Assembly (NCBI GenBank): GCA_016584305.1
Contig: JACEEZ010021775.1
Location: forward strand, 207,001-271,000
Origin: Chionoecetes opilio
Lineage: Eukaryota > Arthropoda > Malacostraca > Decapoda > Majidae
Length of the DNA stretch: 64,000 nucleotides
Direction of reading: 5' to 3'
Under the pieces are notes generated by a model, which saw only the letters and a program-made list of their open reading frames with translations, ran no database searches and was not told the DNA's origin. This document shows positions 9,994-20,400 of the stretch, in pieces (within the stretch, counting starts at the first letter, position 1; every line of letters begins with the position of its first letter). The position numbers were made by a program, and so were the translations under genes.

Positions 9994-11713
9994 GATGACT
10001 AGGCTACACCTGTGCTGTATCCCCCATGACGACTAGGCTACACCTGTGTTGTGTCCCCCATGACGACTAGGCTACACCTGTGCTGTGTCCCCCATGACGG
10101 CTAGGCTACACCTGTGCTGTGTCTGCCATGACGGCTAGGCTACACCTGTGCTGTGTCCCCCATGACGGCTAGGCTACACCTGTGCTGTGTCCCCCATGAC
10201 GGCTAGGCTACACCTGTGTTGTGTCCCCCATGACGGCTAGGCTACACCTGTGCTGTGTCCCCCATGACGACTAGGCTACACCTGTGCTGTGTCCCCCATA
10301 ACGACTAGGCTACACCTGTGCTGTGTCTGCCATGACGACTAGGCTACACCTGTGCTGTGTCTGCCATGACGGCTAGGCTACACCTGTGCTGTGTCTGCCA
10401 TGATGACTAGGCTACACCTGTGCTGTCTCTGCCATGACGACTAGGCTACACCTGTGCTGTGTCTGCCATGACGACTAGGCTACACCTGTGCTGTGTCTGC
10501 CATGACGGCTAGGCTACACCTGTGCTGTGTCTGCCATGACGACTAGGCTACACCTGTGCTGTGTCTGCCATGACGACTAGGCTACACCTGTGCTGTGTCT
10601 GCCATGACGGCTAGGCTACACCTGTGCTGTGTCTGCCATGACGACTAGGCTACACCTGTGCTGTGTCTGCCATGACGACTAGGCTACACCTGTGCTGTGT
10701 CTGCCATGACGCTAGGCTACACCTGTGCTGCGTCTGCCATGACGGCTAGGCTACACCTGTGCTGTGTCTGCCATGACGGCTAGGCTACACCTGTGCTGTG
10801 TCTGCCATGACGGCTAGGCTACACCTGTGCTGTGTCTGCCATGACGACTAGGCTACACCTGTGCTGTGTCTGCCATGACAGACTAGGCTACACCTGTGCT
10901 GTGTCTGCCATGCCTAGGCAACTGTGCTGTGTCTGCATGACGGCTAGGCTACACCTGTGCTGTGTCCCCATGACGGCTAGGCTACACCTGTGCTGTGTCC
11001 CCCATGACGACTAGGCTACACCTGTGCTGTGTCTGCCATGACGACTAGGCTACACCTGTGCTGTGTCTGCCATGACGACTAGGCTACACCTGTGCTGTGT
11101 CTGCCATGACGACTAGGCTACACCTGTGCTGTGTCTGCCATGATGGCTAGGCTACATCTGTGCTGTGTCTGCCATGACGGCTAGGCTACACCTGTGCTGT
11201 GTCCCCCATGACGGCTAGGCTACACCTGTGCTGTGTCCCCCATGACGGCTAGGCTACACCTGTGCTGTGTCCCCCATGACGACTAGGCTACACCTGTGCT
11301 GTGTCTGCCATGACGGCTAGGCTACACCTGTGCTGTGTCCCCCATGACGACTAGGCTACACCTGTGCTGTGTCCCCCATGACGACTAGGCTACACCTGTG
11401 CTGTGTCTCCCATGACGGCTAGGCTACACCTGTGCTGTGTCCCCCATGACGACTAGGCTACACCTGTGCTGTGTCTCCCATGACGGCTAGGCTACACCTG
11501 TGCTGTGTCCCCCATGACGGCTAGGCTACACCTGTGCTGTGTCTCCCATGACGGCTAGGCTACACCTGTGCTGTGTCCCCCATGACGACTAGGCTACACC
11601 TGTGCTGTGTCCCCCATGACGGCTAGGCTACACCTGTGCTGTGTCTCCCATGACGGCTAGGCTACACCTGTGCTGTGTCCCCCATGACGGCTAGGCTACA
11701 CCTGTGCTGTGTC
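9994..11713. repeat. 34-bp minisatellite, about 50 copies
   Basis: About 1.72 kb of GACGACTAGGCTACACCTGT followed by GCTGTGTCTGCCAT, 34 bp per unit. Two variable positions define sub-types: GACTAGG or GGCTAGG at the start, and CTGCCAT, CCCCCAT or CTCCCAT at the end. CCCCCAT types dominate both ends and CTGCCAT types the middle. Units with deletions occur near 10707 and 10905-10935. Each unit carries CACCTGTG, an E-box core (CACCTG). Confidence 0.97.
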
Positions 11714-11872
11714 ATAAGCTGTACCGTCACCGTCATGTCACCCACAAGCCTGGTGTGCTGGTTTGGTGCGCCGGTGGGACATGAGTCACTGTGGCATTAC
11801 TGGGGATACATCGGGTGGGGGAGGTAAGGATGCATGGCACTGTGAGGACATATTGATACGTAGTTTATTTAC

Positions 11873-11929
11873 CTTGTTCCTGGGGAAGTGATGGCTGCTG
11901 CTCCAATGACTGGGTGGCCTCATGGGTCC
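11873..11929 (-). CDS. Ank2: Ankyrin tail exon, 57 nt, Gln-rich
   Basis: Bounded by TTTTTATTTACCAG and CAGGAACAAG/GTAAAT, phase 1 on both sides. Encodes GTHEATQSLEQQPSLPQEQ plus one base. The acceptor has a strong pyrimidine tract. The exon is small, but phase, length divisible by three and splice sites all fit the tail pattern. The peptide is glutamine-rich without a domain. Confidence 0.65.
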
Positions 11930-12493
11930 CTGGTAAATAAAAATGGCAAATGGAATCATTAGAATGTGCTTGTCGTATCTTGGTAGTATTTCTGTTCAGG
12001 AATTGCGGTTTTAATGATAGTTTTCAAAGAAGGATTTCACTTAAATTTTTAATACAAAATAATATGATCACATGAGAAAAATTAGAAATAATATAAATAA
12101 ATTTTGATAAAATGTAGTGTCAAATAAAGCAAGATAATTATGCCTATATAAAAACTAATAAAAAATTGCTAATAAAAAAATATTATGCATAGCACTAAAC
12201 CATTACTCACAGGTGCCTGTGACTCCTCTATTCTACAGCCACACAACACAAGGGCATTCCAACCAGGGTGCATTACTACACAAATCATAGTTTGGGGGAT
12301 CATAAAAAAAATAGGGAAGGACATCATAAATAATCACTGTAAGACAACATGCATCTGTCCTAAGGTTGACACTAGCTACCTTGACTACTATAATCATTAC
12401 ACATTGTATTTGTCTTGGAACTGATTGTACAAGTTTGTCTGTGATGCAGATTTTACGTCAGTGTCCTTTGAGCTCGACACGCCGGTGAATAAA

Positions 12494-12690
12494 TCATCGG
12501 CGACGTCTTCCAATAATGTTCTGTTCTGTCTGGTCATATGTAGAAAGTGAAGTGTGGTCGTGTGTAATGCAATGTATGCTCCGTAGCTCTAACATGCTCC
12601 AACTCATGGCATCAAGGAAAGCACTTGCTCTGTCACGCTCAACTGCTACGCACATATTGTTCCAAGCTTCGTGGCTCAAATAATTATTAC
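12494..12690 (-). CDS. Candidate alternative terminal ankyrin exon
   Basis: A very good acceptor, GGTTTTTTCCTTCCGTCAG, opens phase 1 exactly as required: the G of any upstream tail exon plus GT gives Gly, followed by NNYLSHEAWNNMCVAVERD, RASAFLDAMSWSMLELRS and, at the end, DQTEQNIIGRRRR and a TGA stop at 12494-12496. There is no donor with consensus in phase 1 before the stop, so it would end the protein. This would create an isoform with the giant exon but without the later tail exons. No family match and no clear AATAAA just downstream, so it may be fortuitous. Confidence 0.4.
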
Positions 12691-13280
12691 CTGACGGAAG
12701 GAAAAAACCTTTGTAGAAGAAGGATTCTATTCTTGGTCGTTTACCAAAGATACTAGGAGCTGACAGAGGGTGGGAAGAAAAGATGCTGTGTCAACATAAA
12801 GAATGGCTGCATCAGTACATGAATATATAAACCTAACTAGAAATCTAAAAATGATAAGTGCTATCCCACCACACATCAAAGCATTTACTAATAGATTATT
12901 CTGTTGTGTGTATAAGATGATCTAGATTGCACTGCAGGACTAACTGTGCTGCTGAACTACAACACTACTGTTAGACACACAACACACACATAACAAATAT
13001 CAAAGCAGTAAAGCTCGGCTACTATGACTGTGGCAAGGCAGGCTTCTAATCAGTGTATAGTCCCTTTCATAATACTCCAGTGAAACAAATTCGTGTAGAC
13101 TCAAATAATTAAGCATTTCTGTTGTATTTTCTAAGGACATCAAGCACTTTCCATATGCAGCTCATTCCTCAGTCCATGATAAACCTTCAGCCCTTGGATA
13201 GCAGTGGATCTAGAGTCTGATGTGACCTCTTATTAATCTCGTGAGTAAACCTTTTTCATTCCTACCCAGCCTATGCGTAT

Positions 13281-13503
13281 CATTCCCCTTCCATCAGCAC
13301 TCATTACTACTGGTCTGGGAGGCACCACGTCACATCTACCAGTGTTATGCCCTCATTCCCCTTCCATCAGCACTCATTACTACTGGTCTGGGAGGCACCA
13401 CGTCACATCTACCAGTGTTATGCCCTCATTCCCCTTCCATCAGCACTCATTACTACTGGTCTGGGAGGTGCCATGTAACATCTAGGCTACACATGTTATG
13501 CCC
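13281..13503. repeat. 73-bp tandem repeat, about three copies
   Basis: Units start at 13281, 13354 and 13427 with CATTCCCCTTCCATCAGCAC and contain GGCACCACGTCACATCTACC. The third copy is diverged after GGGAGGTGCC. Exactly 73-bp periodicity, first two copies identical. Confidence 0.95.
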
Positions 13504-13575
13504 ACACCTCCCAGTGCTAATCCTCCCTGTGCCATACAACTGAGACAAGTGGTTCACCTTCAGGGCTCGGGACAC

Positions 13576-13756
13576 CTGCATGGGTGGGATCCTCTTCCTC
13601 TGGCTGCCGTGAGGACTTAGTAATGGACAGAGACTCCATCACCCTGGGCACAAAGCCAGCCATGGGGCAGCCTTCCATACCATCTTCACAATACCTTATC
13701 ACATTCACTTCCTGCATAGTAATTTTGTTCTCTTCCTGCAGCTGAAACTCCCGCAA
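13576..13756 (-). CDS. Uncertain ankyrin tail exon
   Basis: An open frame reads QLQEENKITMQEVNVIRYCE, then a segment with AGFVPRVMESLSITKSSRQP and ends EEEDPTHAG at CATGCAG/GTGTCC in phase 1, or continues to a stop at 13517. The visible acceptor (TTTCAGCTGCAG) gives phase 0, which does not match phase 1 of the exon before it. The only phase-1 acceptor in this frame (CGGCAGCCAG) would leave a 24-nt microexon encoding EEEDPTHA. The peptide looks coding but its boundaries are unresolved. It could also be an alternative 3' end. Confidence 0.35.
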
Positions 13757-13871
13757 GGGTTAACAGTGGCTATTTGGCGGGGATGGGGGGAGCTTCGGCT
13801 GGGAGGAGACTGTGATGCTTTGTGCAATTTGAGCCGCAAAATATTCTGCTTGTCGGGTTGTGCAAACTTAC

Positions 13872-14192
13872 CCTCAAACTGCTGAATTATGTCGCAAACA
13901 CTGGCCACCTCCTCTATCACACTACTAACAATTTTGTCATCCTCTATTCTTGTCTGATTTGAGGCTACGTTTTCAGTCTTATCTTCATGTTCATTACATT
14001 TTCTGGTCCCAGATTCACAAGTAACGCTAGGGGATGCCTCTGGGAGCTTCCTTTCTTCAAATGGCGGCATGACCCTCCGTCCCCAAGCAGGTGAGGCGGG
14101 GAGGGACCTAAGCTTCTCTTCCTCCACAATTTCCTCCCATTGATCAATTAGGTCTCTAACTCCTACAAAGTCTTTACCTTGTTTGATTTTAC
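13872..14192 (-). CDS. Ank2: Ankyrin tail exon, 321 nt
   Basis: Enters in phase 1 after TGTTATTTCAG and leaves in phase 1 at TTTGAGG/GTAAGT, the best donor consensus in the tail. Encodes KIKQGKDFVGVRDLIDQWEE, then IVEEEKLRSLPASPAWGRR, MPPFEERKLPEAS and later ASVCDIIQQFEG. The VRDLIDQWEE and CDIIQQFE segments are two similar amphipathic helices (D-L/I-I-x-Q-W/F-E) at either end of the exon. This looks like a repeated short helical motif and is the most structured-looking part of the tail. No known domain assigned. Confidence 0.8.
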
Positions 14193-14439
14193 CTGAAATA
14201 ACATTTTTTATTGAATCTGATCTTGCCCTATTTTTCCACTGTCTACACATCCTTGGCAGGGTGTGGCGCCACAACAAAGGATCCGCTACTCTAGCTTTAT
14301 GTTTTGTGTCTCGATTTAGGCTGCTTCCTGGCGTGACCTGCCTGACATCCTGGGTACAAGTGGGTGTGGCGGATAGCAAGGCATGACCAGAGTCAAGCGT
14401 CGGGGAAAAGTCATCGTGATATGAGTCTTTATCCTTTAC
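14193..14439 (-). other. Short intron (247 nt), open in one frame
   Basis: Inferred from a GTAAAG donor and a strong AATGTTATTTCAG acceptor. Retention takes the giant-exon frame to a stop at 14429, adding three codons. A different frame (+1) is open through the whole intron into the next exon, so a single-base indel in the assembly is an alternative explanation. The intron model is favoured because it restores phase 1 on both sides. Confidence 0.6.
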
Positions 14440-17400
14440 ATTGGGCGTTCCAGTTTCCTTCCTGAGCCAACACACACTGAGGGAAGGCCGAGGCACTGCC
14501 CTGGTGGTGATCTGAGGCACCAGGACGGCTGTCAAGCTGAGAATCTTCACGAGAGTTTATGACTGTGTGTTTGCTGGGCGCTGTAGTCTCATGTTCACAA
14601 GGCTGCAGTGATACATTTGGGTTGCTTGAATGCAAAGCCCTGGACTGTACATCAGTACTTAATTCATATTCAAACCTGGACTCATAATTTGGACGTCCTG
14701 ACAAGATTTCATGAGACTCGGGATCAAACTTTTCTTGTGGACATGAAACTATACCTGGTTCTTTTAATGTTAACTTTTCTTCACTCCTAAAATCTTCAGA
14801 ATCTTTTGTAAAACCTATTTCTAACCCTCCAGTGGAGTCTTTCAATGGTGTATCATTACAATGACTTGCTTGGCATTGTCTCCCTTCCTCAGATTTTGTA
14901 CATGGATCAGGAATCACAATGGATGAAATTCTGAAGTCAGAATCATCCATCTTTGGTTCCTCCATTTTGCTATGCAGATCAGAGTCTTGTGCGTGGACAA
15001 TAAGTGTCAAAGTTTTCCCTGCACTCAGGTCATGACTCACTGCTCTGCATGGATACACAGGCGAGGTGGTGGAACACTGCTCAAAGACTGATGCGTGATC
15101 ACAATTTTCCTTGAGACAGACGGCGCGTGTAAGGCTTTCACCACTACTCTTACCATCCCATTCCCTTGTCTGAAGGACACGTGGGATCTCACCAACTACC
15201 TCACCACTGAAACCAAGGAATGGATTTTTGTTCACTTCATATTTTTCACTGTCCTGAAACAGAGGATCTGAGTCAGCTGTATAATATTCTTTAAGCAACT
15301 TTTCTTCATCAGAACGTGCTTCGTGTAGTTTATCTGCTGATACATTATCTAAGGAACAGGTATGAGCTGGTATGTCATTGCCAAGGAAAGCAGCAGAGCC
15401 ACTATTATTCCTGCTCTGCTGATCTCCCGTGTTCATGTTGACAGCCACGTCCAGCAGGGAAGTTGAGCAAAATGATGGAAAGAAATGTGGATCTGAGTAG
15501 AACGATCTTCCCGAACAAGAAGATCCGATGACTGAGCTGCCAATGCTACTAAGATGAGGACTGGGAAGGTCGTCAAAACTGCAGCTCCTATCTAAGTCAA
15601 GCTGGTCAATGACTGTGACGGCATCAGAATCCTTGTAGCTAGAGTGATCATCAAAAGAATCAGTACTAGATGAATCAAAATCAAGAAGGCGTTCCTTCTT
15701 GAAATGCTCTGGATCGCAGAGTGTGTCACTGATACTAATGGTGTCCAGCAAATTTGGTTGTTCGAGATAAAGTATAGTTTTGAATCCCTTTCTGTGATTG
15801 GTTGGAGAGGCAAAGTCTCCAATTTCAGACTGATGAAGAGGGCAATTTCGATCCTGTAACCAAAATCTACGTATTTCTCTGGCCTGGTACACTGACGACA
15901 CCACTTGTCTGCGCCTTATCACGCAACCATTGCGAGCTTCCAGTTCTATTTCGGTCTGCTGAGGTCTGTCCTGTGGAGTGTGATAATACACTTGCTCTAG
16001 CTCTGCCTCTACAACTATTGGGGTGGTCAGCTCAGCACAAAACGGATCACTTTCTAAAGACAACCCTGGATGTATGCAGAGCTTGGGGTCAGTGGCAGGT
16101 GAAGGATAAGAAAGCTCATCTACAAAACAGCTCTCTACAGCACGTGTTAGTTGCTGACCAGACAACAAAGAGGTGTTAGATGCACACCTGTTACCTTCCC
16201 CTTCACCGAGGGATTCTACATCTGTAAGATTATTAAAGTTGTCTTCTGGGAGGAGTAGATTATCCTTGACATGCTTCGCTTCATTCCTAGTGGATGGCAC
16301 GCTGGACTTCTCAGAAATATCCACATTCGAGGATTCAAATTCTGGCAAGTCTACAGCTGGGTGTTCTGCCTGAGCCTCGTCCTCCGCTCCGGACATCTCC
16401 ATATCCTCCACATCCGTTGTTCCCTCCGGCTCCGCTTCAACGTCCAGGAGCTTACTGGAGGCCACGGTGGCGTCCTCGATGTGGGTGGTGCCTCGCGGAC
16501 CTTCCTTCATTATAATGGTCTTTCTAATGGCTGCATCGCGAATAATGTCCGGAGTCGAAGCATCGTATCTATCGAGTTCCTCTGCGTCATTATCCGATTT
16601 ATCAAAATCCTCGATATCCGTGAGGGTGTTGGGGGTTGGGGTGCGCACTCCAAGCTTCCCTGTCTTGGCCCTTGACAGTCTATGTGCTTCTTCTTCAGAC
16701 ACATCAATGTCTTCAGTGTCTGTTGTGCCTTGCTCTTCCATGTCGGACACAAACAGCTCGTTTTTTCCTAGCTTCCGCACGGTCACTTGGGGCACGCCAT
16801 GCTTGTCTTCCTTGATGTAGACCAACTCTCGCTTGGGGCTCTGGAGGACATTATACTTGAGGTGTGGCGGCAAGGGGCTGCGAGGCCGGTCCACCTCACA
16901 GGGATCAAAGTCCAGGTCTTCTACGTCAGTGGCTGGATCTGTGGCGGCGGCGGCGGCGGTCTTCAAGGCTTTGTCTCCTGCCTCACTCAGGTCCTCCACA
17001 TCTGTTACGTTTTCATTTTCTGATTCTATGAAAGTAATGCCAGACACTTTATCCTTTGGTACCACATCTCCTTTGCTGTCTGGGGTGATGACAATGCTCA
17101 GGGGACCACTGTCTGTCTCCACAAAGCGAACCTCAGATAATTGTGGGGCGAGTGGAAGCCTCTTACCCTTATTCTTCCTTTTATTCCTCTGTGGCTTGGG
17201 TGCTTCCTCTTCAATGTCAGATTCATTCACACTTTCTTCATCCGTTTCATCACTTTTTTTCTTGCTCTTTGTAGCTTTACTCTTAGTCACTTTGGACCCG
17301 GCGGGAGCCTCCAGATCCTCCACGTCCGTCAGACACTCCTCCTCCTCCAAGGCAGCCTGTATTGTGATCCCGGCGCGCTCGGCATCCCTGATCTTCCGCT

Positions 17401-20400
17401 TTAACTCGGCGTCTGTGTCTCGTATCATCTCCTTCTTTGTAACTTTACCCATACTGGACTCCATTTCTGTGATGGTGTAAATTTCTGATTCTTCTGGAAT
17501 TCTGTTTAAAATGTCGTCCATGACTTCCTTTTCGCCTTCTTCATCGATATCATAGTCTTCGGTGTCTGTGAGTGCTGTATCGTCTGCTTCCTCCACATCA
17601 AGGGCATTGTCGTCATTGTCCAGTGGTTCGTGAACGATCTTCTTGCGAGGTATAAGTGGTCTTTGATCCTCCTTATCATTCAGTTCAAAACCCTCCTCAT
17701 CTGTCTCAGCTCCAGATTCTTCCTCAGCCCGTTCCTCCACGTCACAGATCTTTACTCTCTCTCGATGAGGCTCGGGAATGTGAAACTCTTCCTTTTTCTG
17801 AACTGGCTTCGGTACTAAATCCTCAATTGCTTCGGTATCGGATGCTTCAACGTCTTCTGAATCTGTTAGTTCGTCCAGTTCGTCGTCAGGAATCCTCAGG
17901 CTTGAGTCCTCCTCCTCTTCCTCTACACTTTCATCGCCAGTCAAGATTTCAGTATCCGTCAGACCACTGGTGTCCTTGGAGGGTGCAGCGAGGGCCTTCC
18001 CGACTGGCTTCTGGGACGCCTTTCTACGCACCTGCTTCTTACGTCTGACCTTATTCTTCACCACCACTTCAGCCGCTGCGGGAGATTTCCGACTCATATC
18101 TTTGTCACTCCCTTCTAGCTCTTCAACATCTGTGGTGCCTTCCTGCGCAGCATCTACTCTTAAGGTTCTTGACTTAGTTCTGTGTTTTTTTGAAGTGTCT
18201 TCCTCCTCATCTGTTGAGTCTCCCTTATGAGTCACAAGGATTCTAGGCATTGGAATTACCACTTTAAAGTCTTCCTTGTTGGACACGTCTTCCGCCTGAG
18301 CCATGTAGTAGTCCGGCAAGGCGTCATCAGCCTCTACTGTGACATCCTCATCTCCCGAGGCTACCATGTCCTCCACATCAGTAAGACCATCTGAAACATC
18401 ATCAGTGGGAAGAGAGAGCTCATTCAATTTACTATCTGTATCTGCTACCTTCTGGACATTTTTCCGATGTCTGCCCAGAACGTCCTCCTTGTCAGGCTCT
18501 GAGTCGGAGCCGGTGAGGGGACTGGCACCGCGGGCATACCCCTCCGTCAGGTTGATCACCTCCTTGACGGGCTCAGGGAGGAGGCCCAAGGATTCAATGG
18601 TGGGAAGGTTCTTCTTCTCTGGGATCCAGTCATCTTCTTCCCCAGAGAGATCCACGTCTTCTGTGTCTGTCAAAGCTCCTGCATCTTGTTTGGGAGCAGA
18701 GAGAAGGGTTTTCCTTGAGGGATTGGGTGAAATGTCCCCTTCACTGTATAAGTCTTCAACATCTGTTAAAGCTTCTTGAAAATCTAGTCCATTCACCTCC
18801 CCCGTGGGACTGGGAGCGCCAGGCACAATGAGGGTGGCCGCCTCTGTCCCTAATCCAACAGGCATCGTGACCTCTTGAGGGGGCGTCCAGGTCTGTGAAG
18901 GAGACACTAAATCATGAGTACTCAAAGCATCTACACAAACAGGAATACTGGATGCTGGCGCCTCACATTCAACATTGAGGTCAACCATTTCTTTTTCCAT
19001 CTCATCTAATCTTTCTATCAATGGACCAATTTCAAGATGCCTGCTTTCACCGGCAGCCAAAGTGCATTCCAGAGCGGCTATCATTGCTTTAAGTTCTTCA
19101 GATACCGAGCTTAATATGTTACTTCTTCTACCCTCCTCATCAGCTACTGCTTCCGTCCTACTGTCTACCCTAGCCTGACTCTGCTGACAATGTGGTGCTG
19201 TTGTCTCTTCACTTTGAGACCTGTAATTTGGTTCACTGCTATCTGGATCACTTTCAGTTATTGTAACAGATGCATTGCCCACTTCCAAGCTCCCTTCTGA
19301 GGCAGTTAACAAATGGTCATCAGGTTTACTTATCTCACAAACCAAATCTGATCCCTGTTTAGCTAATGTTCCTCCCGTCTCAGTGACCGGCCCAGAATCT
19401 GATGACGTTTCTTCTCCCTCATTACTCTTAGTGAGCTCATTTTCAGCAATATATTCAGATTTGTTCTTCAAAGTGTCTGGGTTTTCATATGATAAACACT
19501 CATGGGAACTGAGATCTGTCTCCCTATCAACCATTTCTGAAGAGGTTTCATCACTAATGTGCGACATATTTTCATTCTCTTCAAGGATGCCTTTGAGGTG
19601 AAGGCTCTGACCGTCAGCGGCATAGACGCATAGCTTGTAGGGCGACTGAGTGGTGCCCTCGGGCCCCTCAGATGGTGGCTCAGGAGTCTTTTCACCTGAA
19701 GGCAGATAGTCCGTATCCCTTGGTTTACACTCTGCCCCGCATGATGCCCCTTCCTGAGCCTCCGTTGTGATCACGTCCTCACCGCTGACATGAGGTACGT
19801 CCTCAGTCACACCCTCGCCGGCGGTCTCACTAGCTGCTGCAAGGTTAGCTTCACTCTCTTTGGTCTCAACCTTAGAGCGAATCCTGGCTTTCTTCATGTA
19901 CAAAAGCCAATCACAATCAGTTTTCTTGGCTTTTTTGTTTGCCTTTTCTTCCCTCTTAGACTTGAACGTAGCGAGAGAAGTGTCGTCTGTCACGGAGGCC
20001 TTGGCGGTCAGCGACTGGTGAGCCTTGATGGTCTCCAGCCAACTATTTGTTTCATTCAATTCCGGAACGGTGACCGGGAAATCATCTGAGAAACTCGTCT
20101 CCATTTCTGAATCACTTTCTTTAGATGGACAAGTTTGATATCTAGTCTCTAGTGCAAAATCAGTGTCTCCTTCATATACTAGATCTGAAATTTTCCTATT
20201 GCCTACATCCATATTTTCAATCTGCTGAAGTATGTGCTCTGTGATTTCTCTGGCCCTGTCCACATCTCTATTCTCATCTATTGCTTCCTGACGAGCTGTT
20301 TCTTCAGCCTCCAGTACACACGCTTCCCCGGCAACATTAGACTGCTGAAATAGAATTCCATCCCATTGTTCATGATCTTGAGCTAACACATTGATGTCAC

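Larger units (their letters stand above)
8310..11872 (-). other. 3.6-kb ankyrin intron with large satellite
   Basis: Nearly half is the 34-bp array (9994-11713). It also holds a hairpin minisatellite (9781-9890), a (CA)n tract (8427-8533) and one weak candidate exon (9398-9310). The stretch 8540-9300 and 9540-9780 is AT-rich with nothing recognised. Confidence 0.75.
11930..13871 (-). other. Intronic region with uncertain and alternative exons
   Basis: Besides the uncertain exon at 13756-13576 and the alternative terminal exon at 12690-12494, this region has a 73-bp triplication (13281-13503). The stretches 12700-13270 and 11940-12480 are AT-rich. On the minus strand 12475-12360 has a stop-free stretch (LLEDVADDLFTGVSSSKD) in another frame than the terminal exon, with no matching acceptor. 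Confidence 0.6.

Noticed and set aside
9994..11713. CRISPR-like direct repeat array
   Set aside because: Units are contiguous 34-bp repeats with no unique spacers, in a eukaryotic intron. It is a minisatellite.
12360..12475. Stop-free minus-strand stretch reading LLEDVADDLFTGVSSSKD
   Set aside because: It looks coding, but no acceptor gives the needed phase 1 and it is out of frame with the exon upstream. Mentioned only as context.
14429..14550. Frameshift mutation breaking the giant exon
   Set aside because: An intron with GTAAAG donor and TTATTTCAG acceptor explains the frame change and keeps the phase 1-1 rule, so a break is not required. An assembly indel remains possible.
16173..18779. 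Plus-strand frames of 60-215 codons opposite the giant exon
   Set aside because: Same antisense effect; no splice or start context and no family resemblance.
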